The translations under genes were made by a program, and so were the position numbers. Below are positions 25,192 through 37,025 of a stretch of 64,000 nucleotides of DNA, piece by piece; position 1 is the first letter of the stretch; each line of letters begins with the position of its first letter. Under the pieces are notes generated by a model. It ran no database searches. It saw only the letters and a program-made list of their open reading frames with translations, and was not told the origin of the DNA. The DNA is from Pholiota molesta (taxonomy: Eukaryota; Basidiomycota; Agaricomycetes; Agaricales; Strophariaceae). The stretch spans positions 1-64,000 of the forward strand of contig JACGCK010000211.1 of assembly GCA_014925825.1 (NCBI GenBank). Reading direction: 5' to 3'.

Positions 25192-25603
25192 ATAGAACGG
25201 CGATCGTATTGTAATAACAGAGCGTCAGTGAAGTACGTCGGGGTCATGGAAGGTCGAAGTCAAATTTGATAGAGTAGTTAAGAATAAACTAGGCGGTATT
25301 TCAGAATTCAGACTCCGGCATCCCGATGACGCCCAATCCACCTGGAATCTACTTACCACAGCAAACAATCGCAACAATTTTAGTTGGCTCCAAAAATCTA
25401 CAACAAAGCTGATCGGTAGGCCTCTCAGTACATCAACTAACCTAGGTATATAATTATATATCTATTTATCTATTTCTTGCAGAATCACTCATGTCAAATG
25501 CCAATACTACTGAACGACTAAACTTAAATGTATACTGATTGGATTATGTTTAAAATAATCATGATCTAAGTATATGAAATTTTGAAATACAGCCACCTCA
25601 ATT
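25192..25603. other. Spacer between tandem F-box genes
   Basis: AT-rich. About 25270-25370 on the minus strand resembles 890-960 (a stretch containing CCGGAGTCT.AATTCTGAAATACC), so the spacer contains sequence duplicated with the F-box units. No gene. Confidence 0.5.
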
Positions 25604-27375
25604 TCAGTTACATGCGTAATCAATAACAACACAAGACCAATCGTCTACAGTTGACAAGACCCGACAGGATCTTTCGTCGAACAAGGGAACAGATGACCAA
25701 TCATTAGGAGAATTCCATTCTTGATAACGAGTGGCCGAGACTAGAAGTGAAGGGGCAGCCTTCGTGTGATACTCGTCATCCTGCCAAATATAGCTAGCAG
25801 TCTCAACATACCCACCAGGCCGCTGGATATAGGCCTTTTCAATACCAATCGAGGTCCATAGGGTGCGACAAGCATCGACATTGGAGAGTAACTGGTATTT
25901 GGGTGCCTTGTCAGAGCGAGCGGCGATGGTCAGACCATATATGGCACCTCCCATAGCAATAGCAAGTCGGGTTCCGTGTGGATGAAGATATGGCTTGGAT
26001 ATATGTATATGGCGGCCTGGTGTGGCGTCCGAGTGTTTCCAATATGATTCAATTGTTCGAGTCGCATCGTATACAAGTTCGCCGGCAGGAATCGAATGAA
26101 GATTTGCAATATTGTAGAGAACAATGGCTCTGTGCAAGACAACGATAAGTTTGTTATCCGGAAGTAGACTTATATCTTTCTGAGCACACACTGTGAGAAA
26201 AGAAAATGCAATATGAGACAAGAGGCTTACAGGAATGCGGCCAACAATATATGACTTCCAATGCGTAGAAGAATCCGACAAGAACCAGTTACAAACTTCG
26301 ATGCACCGGTAATCCCGGTCGTAGAAACCGAGAGACCTTGCCAGATAATGTCCACGCAAAGTAGATGCCGAAGTGTAAGCTCGGAAGCCATTCTGAAGGG
26401 TTTTGAGTTTTCGGGCCATGAGTGTGGCGTCACATCCTTGGCCTTGCAATGATACACGATATATGTGGATGCCGCCAGGAGGATACTGAAGACTTGACTC
26501 ACGCGCGGTAGAGTAGGGAACAAGACAAAGGTTGAAGGTCAACTGCGCCTCGTTATGATCCACGTCTGCCGCCATAAGCCAAAGCTGCTCAGGATCGGCT
26601 TCCTCGATATCGATGATGCACAAGGGCTCTGGAAGAGATTTTTCCAGATCATACGCACAAACGCGGCCAGCAACCATTCGTGATGATGTCAACAGGAGCC
26701 ATCTCCCTCCCTCCACAAGAACAGAGAATTCTTTAGAATCGTTAATGGTTATTGGAATACTTTGTACTCGTGGATGTGAGCTGGCCCATCGTAGATCAGA
26801 TGAGATATATGCTAGAACAGTGCGTTCGAGTTCTGCGCCCGTATAAGTATCGATTGGGCTTTCTAGAATCGGGGGCGCCATCAACTCAACAGACAGTCGA
26901 TTGAATAAGGACGCCCATAGTGGCCGTGCGGTCGATATCTCATGAAGGCGCTTACAAGTCTGTAACAACATGAGCTTATGAAACGCAACCAAGAAGCACA
27001 AAGCTTACCTGCCGACCCGCAAGAACATCTCTCCAACCCATATGTTTGAATATTTCTACGAGAATCTCTGTCGGCAGATTTTCGAGCGCAGAGCTACGGC
27101 GTGGACAGAACCACCTGAACACTTCATATAGTTGTGGATTCGGTATGAGTCTATACACTCAAGTAATGGAAGAATTTTGACTGACCTTTAGATGCGAATG
27201 CTAATGCATATGCTACTAGTAATAGTCGAATGGAGTTACATTGCTCGTGTAAGGTCCTGAGAGGTTTAAGAAGGGACAATATGTCAAATTCGGCCCAACT
27301 GGGGCCAGTGAATTGGAGTTGACTGCGTGATTGAGGCACCTGGGTTTCTATACGAGTTCCCAAACCATCAGACAT
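25604..27375 (-). CDS. F-box domain protein, tandem copy B
   Basis: Closest in the window to the gene at 1501-3256, including the sequence just upstream of the start (GACTTGGTT.GTTCAAGCGG). Starts at 27375 (MSDGLGTRIETQVP). The F-box ALENLPTEILVEIFKHMGWR lies at about 27030-27090 and is followed by an intron (about 26960-27008) before TCKRLHEISTARPLW. The C-terminal exon contains QKDISLLPDNKLIVVL, GGAIYGLTIAARSD and LFDERSCRVLSTVDD. The stop is at 25604-25606 and the frame is open throughout after removing short introns. Confidence 0.85.
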
Positions 27376-27836
27376 TAGGCTTGGACTCCTGAAGGAATCG
27401 GCAGGGTTGTGGCAGGGGTTGAAATGAAAGAGACAAGTTTAGCCACCAATACTACCCGGACCGCTTGAACGAACCAAGTCGCGTGGGACATTCGGGTCCC
27501 GGAATCGTCACAGAGTCAGAGTCCTGACCCCAACCTCACCCAGTGCTCACCACCCAAGTCACCAAATGGCGTTCACCTCTTTGACTCTTTTGTAATTAAA
27601 ACTCTCATGTGTGCACTAGAGACATATCCAAGCCAGATGACTCGGACAGAGTAGACACGCCTACAATAATTACGAAGTCATTTGAGGACTTAGACAACAC
27701 TTAGATGTCCATTTGCATGTACTTAAAAGTCAACGACAACACAAGACCCTCGTTGTACGGGCGAAAAAAGATGGTTGGTTCGTTCGTCAAATAAGAGATG
27801 CACACCACTCGTAATACAGTACTCACTACAACTACT
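27376..27836 (-). pseudogene. Spacer with F-box 3'-end remnants
   Basis: 27701-27836 (minus) repeats, in broken form, the last exon end of the F-box family: the stretch giving ACAACACAAGACCCTC then GGTTGGTTCGTTCGTC is closest to the 3' end of the gene at 53304. It sits directly beyond the stop of the next F-box gene, suggesting unequal exchange inside the tandem array. The rest of the spacer has no recognisable gene. Confidence 0.55.
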
Positions 27837-29604
27837 TCATTTGGATGTAAAATCGACAACAATACAAGACCCTCCATATACTGGCGAGAAAACACGGTTG
27901 GAGCTTTCATCAAATAATGGAAAGGTAACACGCGATTCATGAGCGTCCCACTTCCTATAATGAGCGACTGGCATTAAAAGGGGAGGTACATCGTCCGTTT
28001 GGCACTTGTCGGCTGGCCATAGGTAACTAGCAATCTCAACCGTCCCATCACGCCCTTGAACATAGGCCTTGTCAATGCCGAGAGAGGCGCACCGTGTGTG
28101 AGACATGTCCATGTTAGAGAGTTTTTCATACCATGGATCGTCGTTGCTACGACGTGGAATAACCAAACCATATATTGCACCGTTGAAGGCAACGGATACT
28201 CGCGTAGCGTCTCGGTGTGGATATGGTTTAGATAGATGGGCACGTTTATATAAGTCGGGGCCCGAGTGCTGCCAGTAAGGTTGAATCCCGGGCTCATCAG
28301 GAAGTTTACCAGGAGGGACCGGCCGAAGGTTTGCGATGTCATAGAGAAAAATGCCGTCTGTTAAGACGCAAGCAAGCTTGCCATCTGGAAGAAGAGATAT
28401 ATGTTGCTGCGTGATATACTGTGAGAAAGAGAAAGTGTGTAAGACGGAGGACTTACAGGAATCCCGATAGTGATATACAACTTGAAATGCGTAGACTCAT
28501 CTGACAGAACCCAGTCACAGACCTCGATGGAAGAAGAAATAGGTTCAAGAATAGTCAGAGATCTAGCTAGATATCGTCCACGAAGAGCGATCCTACTGCT
28601 GCCGGCGCGAAATCCATTGCGAATCGTTTTGATATTGTCGGCCATGAATACTGCTTCCATTCTATGGCCATTCAAGGTTACGCGATAGATGTGGATATCC
28701 GCAGGAGGTGACTCAACAGTCGGGGTGGGATGTGGCCCAAACGTGGTTAAGGGAACAAGACAAAGGTTGAATGTTAACTGCGATTCGTCTGGATCCACAT
28801 CGGCGGCCATATGCCAAACCTGCTCAGGATCATCGGAAGCATCCCTGAGATCGATAATGCACTGGGGCTCTTGAGATAGAGAACTGTCCAAGTCATACGC
28901 ATAGACGCGACAATAACCATGTAGTGATGATGTCAACAGAAGCCATCTCCCACCCTTCAAAAGCAGGGGAAATTCGCAGCCTTCGTGGAGTGTTATTGGA
29001 ACATTTCTCGCTTTTGGTGGGACCTCGCTTGTCCAGTTTATCTCAGACGAGATTCGCCGCAGCACAATCTGTTCAAGTTCTCCGCCATTATAAGTATCGA
29101 TTGGTCTTTCTAAGATGGGAGGAGCCATCAATTCAGCGGACAGGCGATGCAACAAGCGCGTCCAAAGTGGCCTCGCAGTCGATACTTCGAATAAACGCTT
29201 GCAGACCTGTAATATTATCAGGATATACAATTCAGAACATGGGCAGGTTAAGATTCACCTGGCGACTAGCAAGAACATCCTTCCAACCCATGTGCTTGAT
29301 TATTTCCACGAGAACCTCTGTAGGAAGTTCTTCGAGCGCAGAGGTACGGCGTGGATTGAGCCATCTTGAAACTTTTAGCATCATACGTTTCCGTAAGCCT
29401 ACACAAAGACGCAATAAAACAATTTGACGGACTTTTATACGCGTATCTCAGCAGTGGTACACTGACAGAGTACCAGTGCTTGGGAAAGACTTCAAGGGGT
29501 TTCAGAAGAAGCGAAAATATGTCGAACTCAGTCCAACTGCCTCCTGAATACTGAAAATGAGCCGTAAGTTGAGGGATCTCGACAGCTTCTGAGTCTTTAG
29601 GCAT
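27837..29604 (-). CDS. F-box domain protein, tandem copy C
   Basis: Second subtype of the family, closest to 53304-55097. Probable start is MPKDSEAVE (29604); an in-frame ATG 18 bases upstream (29622) is possible. The F-box ALEELPTEVLVEIIKHMGWK precedes an intron, then CKRLFEVSTARPLWTRLLHR. Subtype motifs are LSAELMAPPILERPIDTYNG, PPADIHIYRVTLNG, IEVCDWVLSDEST and the last-exon motif VIPRRSNDDPW. The stop is at 27837-27839. Introns are short and GT..AG. The IPRRSNDD motif is shared with the pseudogene at 161-1320, which therefore belongs to this subtype at its 3' end. Confidence 0.82.
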
Positions 29605-29622
29605 TGGATTCGAAGGAATCAA

Positions 29623-30198
29623 GAATGGTGGAAGGAAGAGGTTGACACTGAATTGAGTCGAACTTCTGAGCTAATGTTTGGCCAACGTGGATGTCTAAGC
29701 GAGTCAGCGTGGGTAGAGCAGACGGCTTGCGCGGTGAACGCAGGAGAGCGGGTGGTTGGGCGATGGGGTCGTCTCTGGGACGTGGCAGGGATTCACGGAG
29801 AAGTGCTTGTAGAAAAGGACGGGCGTTATAGGACAATACATGGACAGCGGCTGTCGCGTACGCGGCGGATCTCCCGCTACTCGGGCCTTCCCTGATTGCC
29901 CAGCTCCATTGTTCCTTTCATCATCGCGAGTGCAGTAGATAATGCGACGAGCCCCAAGTATCGATTTGTGCGACGGTCGGGGGACGCAGGTCTTGCCCTT
30001 GTGATGGCGTTGAGTGAGTGGCAATCCACTCAAGTTGGCCATATAAACAGAACCGTGGACGCATCGCCGGGGCCCTCAGGTTCCGGCAATCTGACTTGGC
30101 TCGTCAGTTCGGAAGTTAGTTGCAAGATTCAACATTTTCAGTCAAAGTTCGAAAACAACTACATATCTATGCGAGGGTTGATAGACTTGTGAACTGTT
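29623..30198. other. Intergenic region
   Basis: Holds the 5' flank of the F-box gene and the far 3' flank of eL20. No gene, RNA or repeat recognised. Confidence 0.4.
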
Positions 30199-31556
30199 AC
30201 CGCCAAGTCGACTGAAGATGCGATCTCCAATTATAATTACAAAACCCTTGCAGTTCGAGATCGATGAACTCACAAGGCGAGTTGACGAGCGTCAGAATGA
30301 CAAATTGTTGGATGCATGGCATCGGAGCCGGTACTTCAAGCGCAAGCATAGGCATATGTTTGAGGAATGCAACATGGCTATATTCATATACAATCGTAGC
30401 AGAGCATACCATGGAACCCCCGTTATCGTGACGTCCCAACCCCAGTACACAACCACATAAAATACAACGAACCCGCTTAGAAGGTGACGGGGCGGTTGGC
30501 AACGAAGGTCGAGCGGAACTTCGTAACACGGTGCGGGAGGGGGAACCTGAGCTTGGGGGTCAAGAGCTGCTTGATGTATGGGCGGCGGATGTCCTCGTTC
30601 TTCTCAATCTCGACCACACGGAGAATCTAAGATGTATGAGCGCCCCAATCTATTTAAAAAAATGTCGCCAGACACGTACGTGGATCGACCTGAAGCGGGC
30701 GCGATGCCTGGCAGCCATGTCCTGGTACAAGCTCTTGACGGCATCAGCGCGGCTGAGGTCACGGAACTCCTTGTACATGTTGTGGGTACCAGAGCGGGAG
30801 TCGTAACGGAGCCAGATGCCGAAGTTCTTGACCTTCAAGGGCTTCTTTTCGTGGATCTATAAAACGGGAACGGCGAACAAGCAAAATTGAATCGCGCAGA
30901 GCCCTGTGGTTAGCAATCCCATTCCGCCTGCCTCTTGAGGGCTGCAAGGGACATCAAGATACATACAACATTGACACCAATGATTTCGCCATTGGCCTTC
31001 TTGACCTTTTTGAGTTGCCTAGGATGCTTCTGAGCGCTGTTTATACAAGACGTGTAATGCAGCGCGTACCTTAGGAAATACCAGAAACGGGACTTGGCGA
31101 CGACCTCGTTGGGCGCAAAGATGCGCATGCGGTAGATCTTGGGGGTAGGCTCAGCCTCGGTGGGCAGATGCCGTCCAACGACTTGGTATTCCGTGAAGGC
31201 CATTCTGCGCAAAGGAGGGAAAACCAAGATCAGCACCCGATCCCTCAAAGTTTTTGTCCGCCTGTCATCCGAAATGTCCATCTCCCATCCATCCGTTCTG
31301 CACCGTTTTTTCTCCCAAAAAGCCAGAGATCGGTCGGAAATGGACTTCTATGGCGTATCGTGCGGGCATAGAGACTCACGTTGGCGATGTGGTGTTTCTT
31401 GAGGGTAGACGGGGGATGATGTGGGCGGATTCGACGCACAACGACAACGATGTTTGTCCGTGTTACCCATCACCTTCCCTGGACCGGACTCGCCGGTCCA
31501 ACTCCTGAAATACAACCCGTAGGAGACTACTTTCGACAATTCTATCAGTGGGCGCT
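30199..31556. repeat. Tandem duplication unit 1 (carries intact eL20)
   Basis: The sequence starting at about 30199 (CCAAGTCGACTGAAGAT...) recurs at about 31557 and continues in parallel through the 3' flank, the eL20 gene and its promoter, giving two head-to-tail units of roughly 1.3 kb. The first unit keeps the functional gene; the second (31557 to about 32860) is decayed and enlarged by a small TIR element. Confidence 0.75.
30477..31203 (-). CDS. RPL20: 60S ribosomal protein eL20 (L18a / yeast L20)
   Basis: Large-subunit ribosomal protein. Four exons, 31203-31070, 31018-30967, 30856-30680 and 30626-30477, join in frame to 170 residues; yeast L20 is of similar size. Diagnostic segments are [85 protein letters not shown] and, at the end, FVANRPVTF. 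All introns are GT..AG and 48-110 nt. No lesions seen, so this is the functional copy beside two decayed ones (6600-7191 and 31813-32330). Confidence 0.96.
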
Positions 31557-31812
31557 TACGGCCAAGTCGACTGAAGATACAATCCTCAGAGCTCAACATC
31601 GATGAACTCACATGGCGGATTTACGGGCGTCAAATAACGAGTTGTTGTGTGCATTATGTTGGGGCTAGTACTTCAGGCGCAAGCATAGGCAAACGTTTGA
31701 GGAACATAACATGGCTATACTCATATGCAATCGCAGCAGAGCATACCATGGAACCCCGATATCGTGATGTCCCAACTGCAGTCCCTAACCACATAAAATA
31801 CAACGAACCTGT

Positions 31813-32330
31813 TCAGAAGGTGACGGGGCGTTTGTCAACCAAGGTCGAGCGGAACTTCGTGACATGATGCGGGAGGGGAAACTTGAGCTTGGGCAATGGG
31901 GTTCACGAGCTGCTTGATGTATGGGCCAAGTATGGGCAGCAGATATCCTCGCTCTTTTCAATCTCGACCACACGGAGAATTTGAGGAAAGAAATGTATGA
32001 GCGCGTCAATCTAAAAACAAATCTCGCCAGGTACGTATGTAAATCGACCTGAAGCGGGCACGATGCCTGGCAGCCATGTCCTAGTAAAAGTCAGGTCACG
32101 GAACTCCTTGTACATGTTGTGAGTACCAGAGCGGGAGTCGTAACGGAGCCAGACGCCAAAGTTCTTGGGAACGGCGAACATTGAATTGCGCAGAGCCCTA
32201 TGGTAACTGGTTAGAAGTCCCATTCCGCTTGCCAGAAACGGGGCTTAGCGACGACCTCGGAGGGCGCAAAGATGCGCATGCGGTAGATCTTGTGCGTAGG
32301 CTCAGCGACTTGGTATTCCGTGAAGGCTCT
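31813..32330 (-). pseudogene. Ribosomal protein eL20 pseudogene, copy 2 (tandem)
   Basis: Tandem decayed copy immediately 5' of the functional gene. The start codon is lost (AAGAGCCTTCACGG where the functional gene has AGAATGGCCTTCACGG). The segment for GRHLPTE is deleted, the exon for [12 protein letters not shown] is missing, and part of exon 3 after KEFRDL is deleted. Exon 4 is recognisable down to a stop at 31813-31815. Intron remnants persist, indicating a DNA-level duplication. Confidence 0.9.
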
Positions 32331-32445
32331 TTCGCGCAAAGGAGGGAAAACCAGTATCAGGACTCAGTTCCACGAAATTTTGTCCGCCGTCAACCGTCCA
32401 TCTCCCATCCGCCGTTTTTCTCTCGCAAAGCCAAAGACCGGTGTA

Positions 32446-32719
32446 CTGTACCATTTCGACCGATCGTTCACGCCCTGTGATGCGTGACGCTGAAAGTTCA
32501 CGGGATGTGGTGTTCACGGCCGGAAATGACGTGTGACGCCTTGGAAAATTGTTCATTGGGTGTGCGGCTCCGGCCGGAATTTTTTTTGGCCTTTTCGGGC
32601 CGGTAAAATCTTGTTTCGGAAGTGTTCACTGACCTCTGTGATGCGTGACGAATTGCGTATTTGTTCAGTTCACAAGCCTCTGTGATGCGTGATTTGAACG
32701 ATCGGTCGAAATGGTACGG
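32446..32719. mobile_element. Small TIR element (MITE-like), TA target site
   Basis: A 274-bp insertion in the promoter area of the decayed eL20 copy. Ends are inverted repeats of about 25 bp: C(T/C)GTACCATTTCGACCGATCG... at 32446-32470 and its complement at 32695-32719, flanked by TA on both sides (32444-32445, 32720-32721). The interior contains repeated TGATGCGTGA words. No coding capacity. The TA duplication suggests a Tc1/mariner-type source, by inference. Confidence 0.75.
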
Positions 32720-32866
32720 TATTTGCAGACGGCGGATAATGTGGGCGGGTTCAAGTTCGAGACACAACGACAACGATGTTACGATGTTTGTCCGGGCTAC
32801 CCATCACCGTCCCGAACCTGCCGGCATCGGCTATCAATCCATCAATTTAACATGGGCTTAATGAGC

Positions 32867-33803
32867 CAAGGGGGCACCGGCATTGAAATGCCGGACCCGG
32901 GGTCGGTTAGTTAGTCCAGGCCGGAGGCCAGAAAAAAAAAATCTGACCCCCCCCTATAATTAACACTTGAGATGGGCTTTTCGTAGTCTTTTAAGCAATC
33001 TAGATGCTCAGACATCAAATAAAAGACTTTGATGCACAATGAGAGGTACAAAACTAGTCATTAGAGGCTGAGCCACACCTGGCATGACGCGTCTCCATGC
33101 CGCACAGTGCTGCATATGCAGCACTGATTGTACGTGTAGACGGTGAGTGCAGGTGGGTTGGAGTGGACGGCACGAGCAGAATGCGCCGTGCAAGGGTGAG
33201 GTGTCATCACCGTGTCCGTGGGGCGCTGGCGGCCTCCGCGCTGCCATCTGCCTTGTCTGTCCGGTGTCCGCACCTCCGGCATTCTGTCACATTTATAGTC
33301 CAACTGTCCACCCACATTGTGTCCTGCGCGGGATGACATCGCGCAGGGTGCAGGGCTGTCGTCGTAGTGTTTGTGCACCGTGGGACGATGTGGTGGGCGG
33401 TGGGTAGCCCGTCGTCGTGGTATGCGGGCATTGCAGCACGATGTGGCGGGTGGTGGGGGCAACATGGCACATGCGTGGGCGACGTGGCAGGCGTTGGCGG
33501 TCCATTGTCCTTGGCGGTGGTGCGGGTGACGTGGTGGGCATCCGTCGGCGTGGTGGGCGTCCGTTGGCGTGGTGGGCGTCCATCGACGTGGTGGGTGTCG
33601 TGGGCATCGTTGGCGGGCATCGTCATCAGAGCGAGGACTGAGCAAGATGGGAGTGAAAGATTCAACCTGTCATATTACCATGTGATGTCATATTACCATA
33701 TGGGGACGCCATCAATGCTTACGTAGTTAGTTAGTCCAGCCTAACTCAGCCCACCAAAGAAAACTGACCCTAGGTCGGAATTTTTATGCCCTGTGCCCCC
33801 TTG
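32867..33803 (+). mobile_element. Element S, solo copy S1 (937 bp, non-autonomous)
   Basis: Left end CAAGGGGGCACCGGCATTG; right end (complement) CAAGGGGGCACAGGGCATAA: similar but not identical TIRs. The interior is GC-rich and includes imperfect tandem repeats of GTGGTGGGCGTCC type (about 33526-33625). Same length as the core of S2 (36925-43157) after its insertions are removed. No transposase. Unlike S2, the flanking 8-mers differ (TAATGAGC versus GCCAGGAT), so one flank has been replaced by a rearrangement. Confidence 0.85.
33526..33625. repeat. Imperfect tandem repeat inside S1
   Basis: About five imperfect copies of an 18-bp unit near GGCGTGGTGGGCGTCCGTT. The matching inverted stretch in S2 is at about 40796-40896. 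Confidence 0.75.
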
Positions 33804-36015
33804 GCCAGGATATTGCTTTGCTGGCTGGCAGATGCTATTTTTAGCATTGCCGAGCACAGCCTCACCCAATCCGGGCATGAAATGGTGGCACTCTCCCCCT
33901 ACCCCTCGTATTGGAAATTCTGTTCCTCCCTCAATTCTTATCCAATTGCTTCGTTCTTTTTTTGAATATTTAATATAAATAGGGTACTATATGTCTATAC
34001 CATTTATGTATTACTATAATGCATGTATCATTTGTTATTTCGATATTTCTATATTTGGGACACTGCATTTGGGGTTTTCACTGTATTTATGATGGTTATT
34101 GGAACATATAAAGCGGTGAAAAGCTAGAGGTAAATACCCACTACCATTCCTGGTAGTTGAAAAGCTGGCTGGATACTGCCCTATAGCTCTACACTCATAA
34201 AGAGGGGATTTCTGCACATCCTCCTTGATAAATCCATATCTCAACCAATACTATAGCTATATCCAAGTTTAAGAATCCATTAGAATAATAAACATGTCTT
34301 CTTTAGTTCTGTTACTCAACAATTGTGTTCTTATTGCATTTTATTAGCCATATTACCAGAATGGTTAAATATAGCAGAAATAGAGGTATTCTGCCTATAG
34401 AAATTCACAGAAGCACTCTAAAATTCTGTAAAGCTAGGATATTATAGCTCTCATCAATACCTTCAATTACAGATAGGCCCCAAGAAAATGGAGTAAGTGA
34501 GTGAAAAGATAGTGTGGAAGTACTAGTCAAAACATCGGACTAGATCAAGAGTATCTATATAACTATGATAGACCTCTGTTTAACTCATGTTCTTTTGAAT
34601 GTTTCCACCATATCTTTCCACTCAATCACTCTAATTCTTTCCGGCCTATCTTGAATTGTAGGTATAAATGAGAGCTATAATATCCTAGCTCTACAAAATT
34701 TTAGAGTGCTTGTGTCAATTGCTATAGGCCAAATACCTCTATTTCTGCTATATTTAACCATTCTTGTCATATGGCCAATGAAATGCACTGAGAAGAGAAT
34801 TGTTGAGTGGCAGAACGAAAGAAGACATGTCTAATACTCTAATGGATGCTTGAACTTGGTTATAGCTACAGTATTGGCTGAGATATGGATTTATCAAAGA
34901 GGATATCCAGTAATGTCTCTCTTTATGGGTGTGGAGCTATAGGACAGTATTCAGGTAACTTTTAAACTACCAGGAATTGTACTAGGTACTTACCTCTAGC
35001 TTTCCACCGCTTTATATGTGCCAATAAGCATCATAAATACAGTGAAAACCCCAAATGCAATGTCCAAAGTACAGAGATATCGAAATAACAAATGCTGCAT
35101 GTATTATAGTGGCGTATAAGTGCTATAGGCGCATAGTACCATATTTATATTGAATATTAAAAAAAAGAACGAAGCAATTGGATAGGAATTGAGGGAGGAA
35201 ATGAATTTCCAATATGAGGGGGAGGGGGAGAGTGCCACCAATCCATGCCCGGATTGGGTGAGGCCGCGCTCGGCAGCGCTAAAAATAGCATCTTCCAGCC
35301 AGCAAAGCAATATCCTGGCCATCCCCATGTCCAGTTCAGTGCCTTCCCGGCATCTGATCCCTATAATCAAGGGCTCATTAAATCCGGTAAATTCAGGAGA
35401 ATCCAACGCACCTACGCGCGTTCCGGCTCAATTAGCGGTTAATATTCTATTTACAAACAACCATTTCCTTTATAGGGCCTCAGAAAGTTGCTCAATCAGC
35501 ACGAGTAGGGTACCGTTAGAAAGGTGTTTTATTAACCTATTTTATGAGATAATATGCGCGCGAATTATGGAACCGTAGCCGGCGCTAATGCGGTGCGAGC
35601 GCAAATATATCCGGAGCGAGGAACGGAGCGAGGAACGGACGGAAAATTATGTTCAAGAACGCGTTAGAAGCGCGCGTTTGATACCTATAGAAAGCTGCTT
35701 TGATTATGGAAAACGACCCAGTGGTTGCGGAGGAAAGCAGCCATCAATGTGTGCGCTTATTTCTCCCAAATAGTAATTCGCTTCTAGGGCCTGAACCAAT
35801 AAAGCTATCCATATGATTCTTTCACAGGTGGATTTAGAATTTAATTCCGCATCTTTCGGTATAATATGGTCCCAGTGGGTCCTATATAGGGTGCACCAGC
35901 TACCCAGGTGCATTTCCAATAATAGTGGGAAAATGCTATTTTAGGCATTTCCCACCCCTAGGAGGGTCCCTGCCTCATTTGCAGTCATGTGTGGTCATGT
36001 GGTTAGGTAGTAGGT
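33804..36015 (+). mobile_element. Element H, copy H1, left portion (5'-truncated)
   Basis: Large inverted-repeat element interrupted by the Ngaro-like retrotransposon; it resumes at 47904 and ends at 48285. The palindrome centre is near 34565: 33804-34560 is the inverse of about 34570-35330. Compared with the complete copy H2 (37026-40711), the outer roughly 1.1 kb of the left arm is missing where S1 abuts. The short ORFs in the arms are conserved only because the DNA is repeated. No transposase. Confidence 0.85.
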
Positions 36016-36216
36016 CTGCAGTTCTAGTTATTCCTCGAGATTTATCGAGTCGAATTAACACAGAACTAGTGCTTTGTAAGCTAGATTAGAACAGAGAAAA
36101 ATCAAGTCACACAAGGGCTCAGTCACAGAGTCATATCTGGGACTGAGCACGTGAGGAGATCTTGAGTTTTTCTCTTCTGCTCTGCCACCTCAAAGCATCT
36201 AGAGAAAATTTTCTGC
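36016..36216 (+). repeat. Split direct repeat A1
   Basis: 201 bp beginning CTGCAGTTCTAG; near-identical to A2 at 47399-47599. Left boundary of the retrotransposon, next to the H1 sequence ending AGGT. Confidence 0.9.
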
Positions 36217-37025
36217 GTGCCTTTTCGTTGTTCTCCCACTTCGTCTCTGCTCAATATCATTCGTACTTCATATCAACATGACACAGCAAGACTCTCCTCC
36301 TGCCGCCGTCACCGGCAACCCCGTTCCTCCCACTTTAACCGAGCTTGATCCCATCAACCCCGAGGGATCCGGGCAAGGTCAGGCACCCCCCATTGGCCAG
36401 GAAGATCCCGAGGATGTCATCGTTCCCGCAGACGTCGGTGCCACAGGGGTCCAAGGCGTCAACTCAGGCGTCGATTCTCCCGCTGGCGACGCCCCCTCGT
36501 CTCGCCCTCCATCGCCCACACCCGACGACGACCATGTTACCCAAGTTCTTGCCGGCTTCTCCTTGCTTTCGTCAGGCCAACGCGAGGATGTTTTACGAAT
36601 TGTCGACCCGCGTGCCGACATTCCTGCTGTCGCCACTGCCGTCGTGAGGCCCGAAACATCGACTACGCTTTTTACTGAGGAGGCAGAGCGTCCCGCTCCT
36701 TCGACGGTCGGCGACCACAAGTTCGGCATACATCCGGAGGTGGTCAAGTTGGCTCAGTATCGTCAGCATCTGCCACTTTCCCTTTTCCTCTACAAATCTC
36801 AGAAGGATCTCTTCATGAAACCTTCCCTCGCTCGTGAACAACACATCGTGAATGGTTCAAAAGTCTACCTCATCAAGATGGATCAATTTCCCGACGAGAC
36901 GCATATGGACTACATGGACTGGACCAAGGGAGCACAGGGCATAAAAATTCCGACCTAGGGTCGGTTTTCTTTGGTGGGCTGAGTTAGGCTGGACTAACTA
37001 ACTACGTAAGCATTGATGGCATCCC

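Noticed and set aside
33207..33665. Long ORFs in S1 and S2 rich in Thr, Pro and His
   Set aside because: Translations of GC-rich tandem repeats in every frame; they do not match any transposase.
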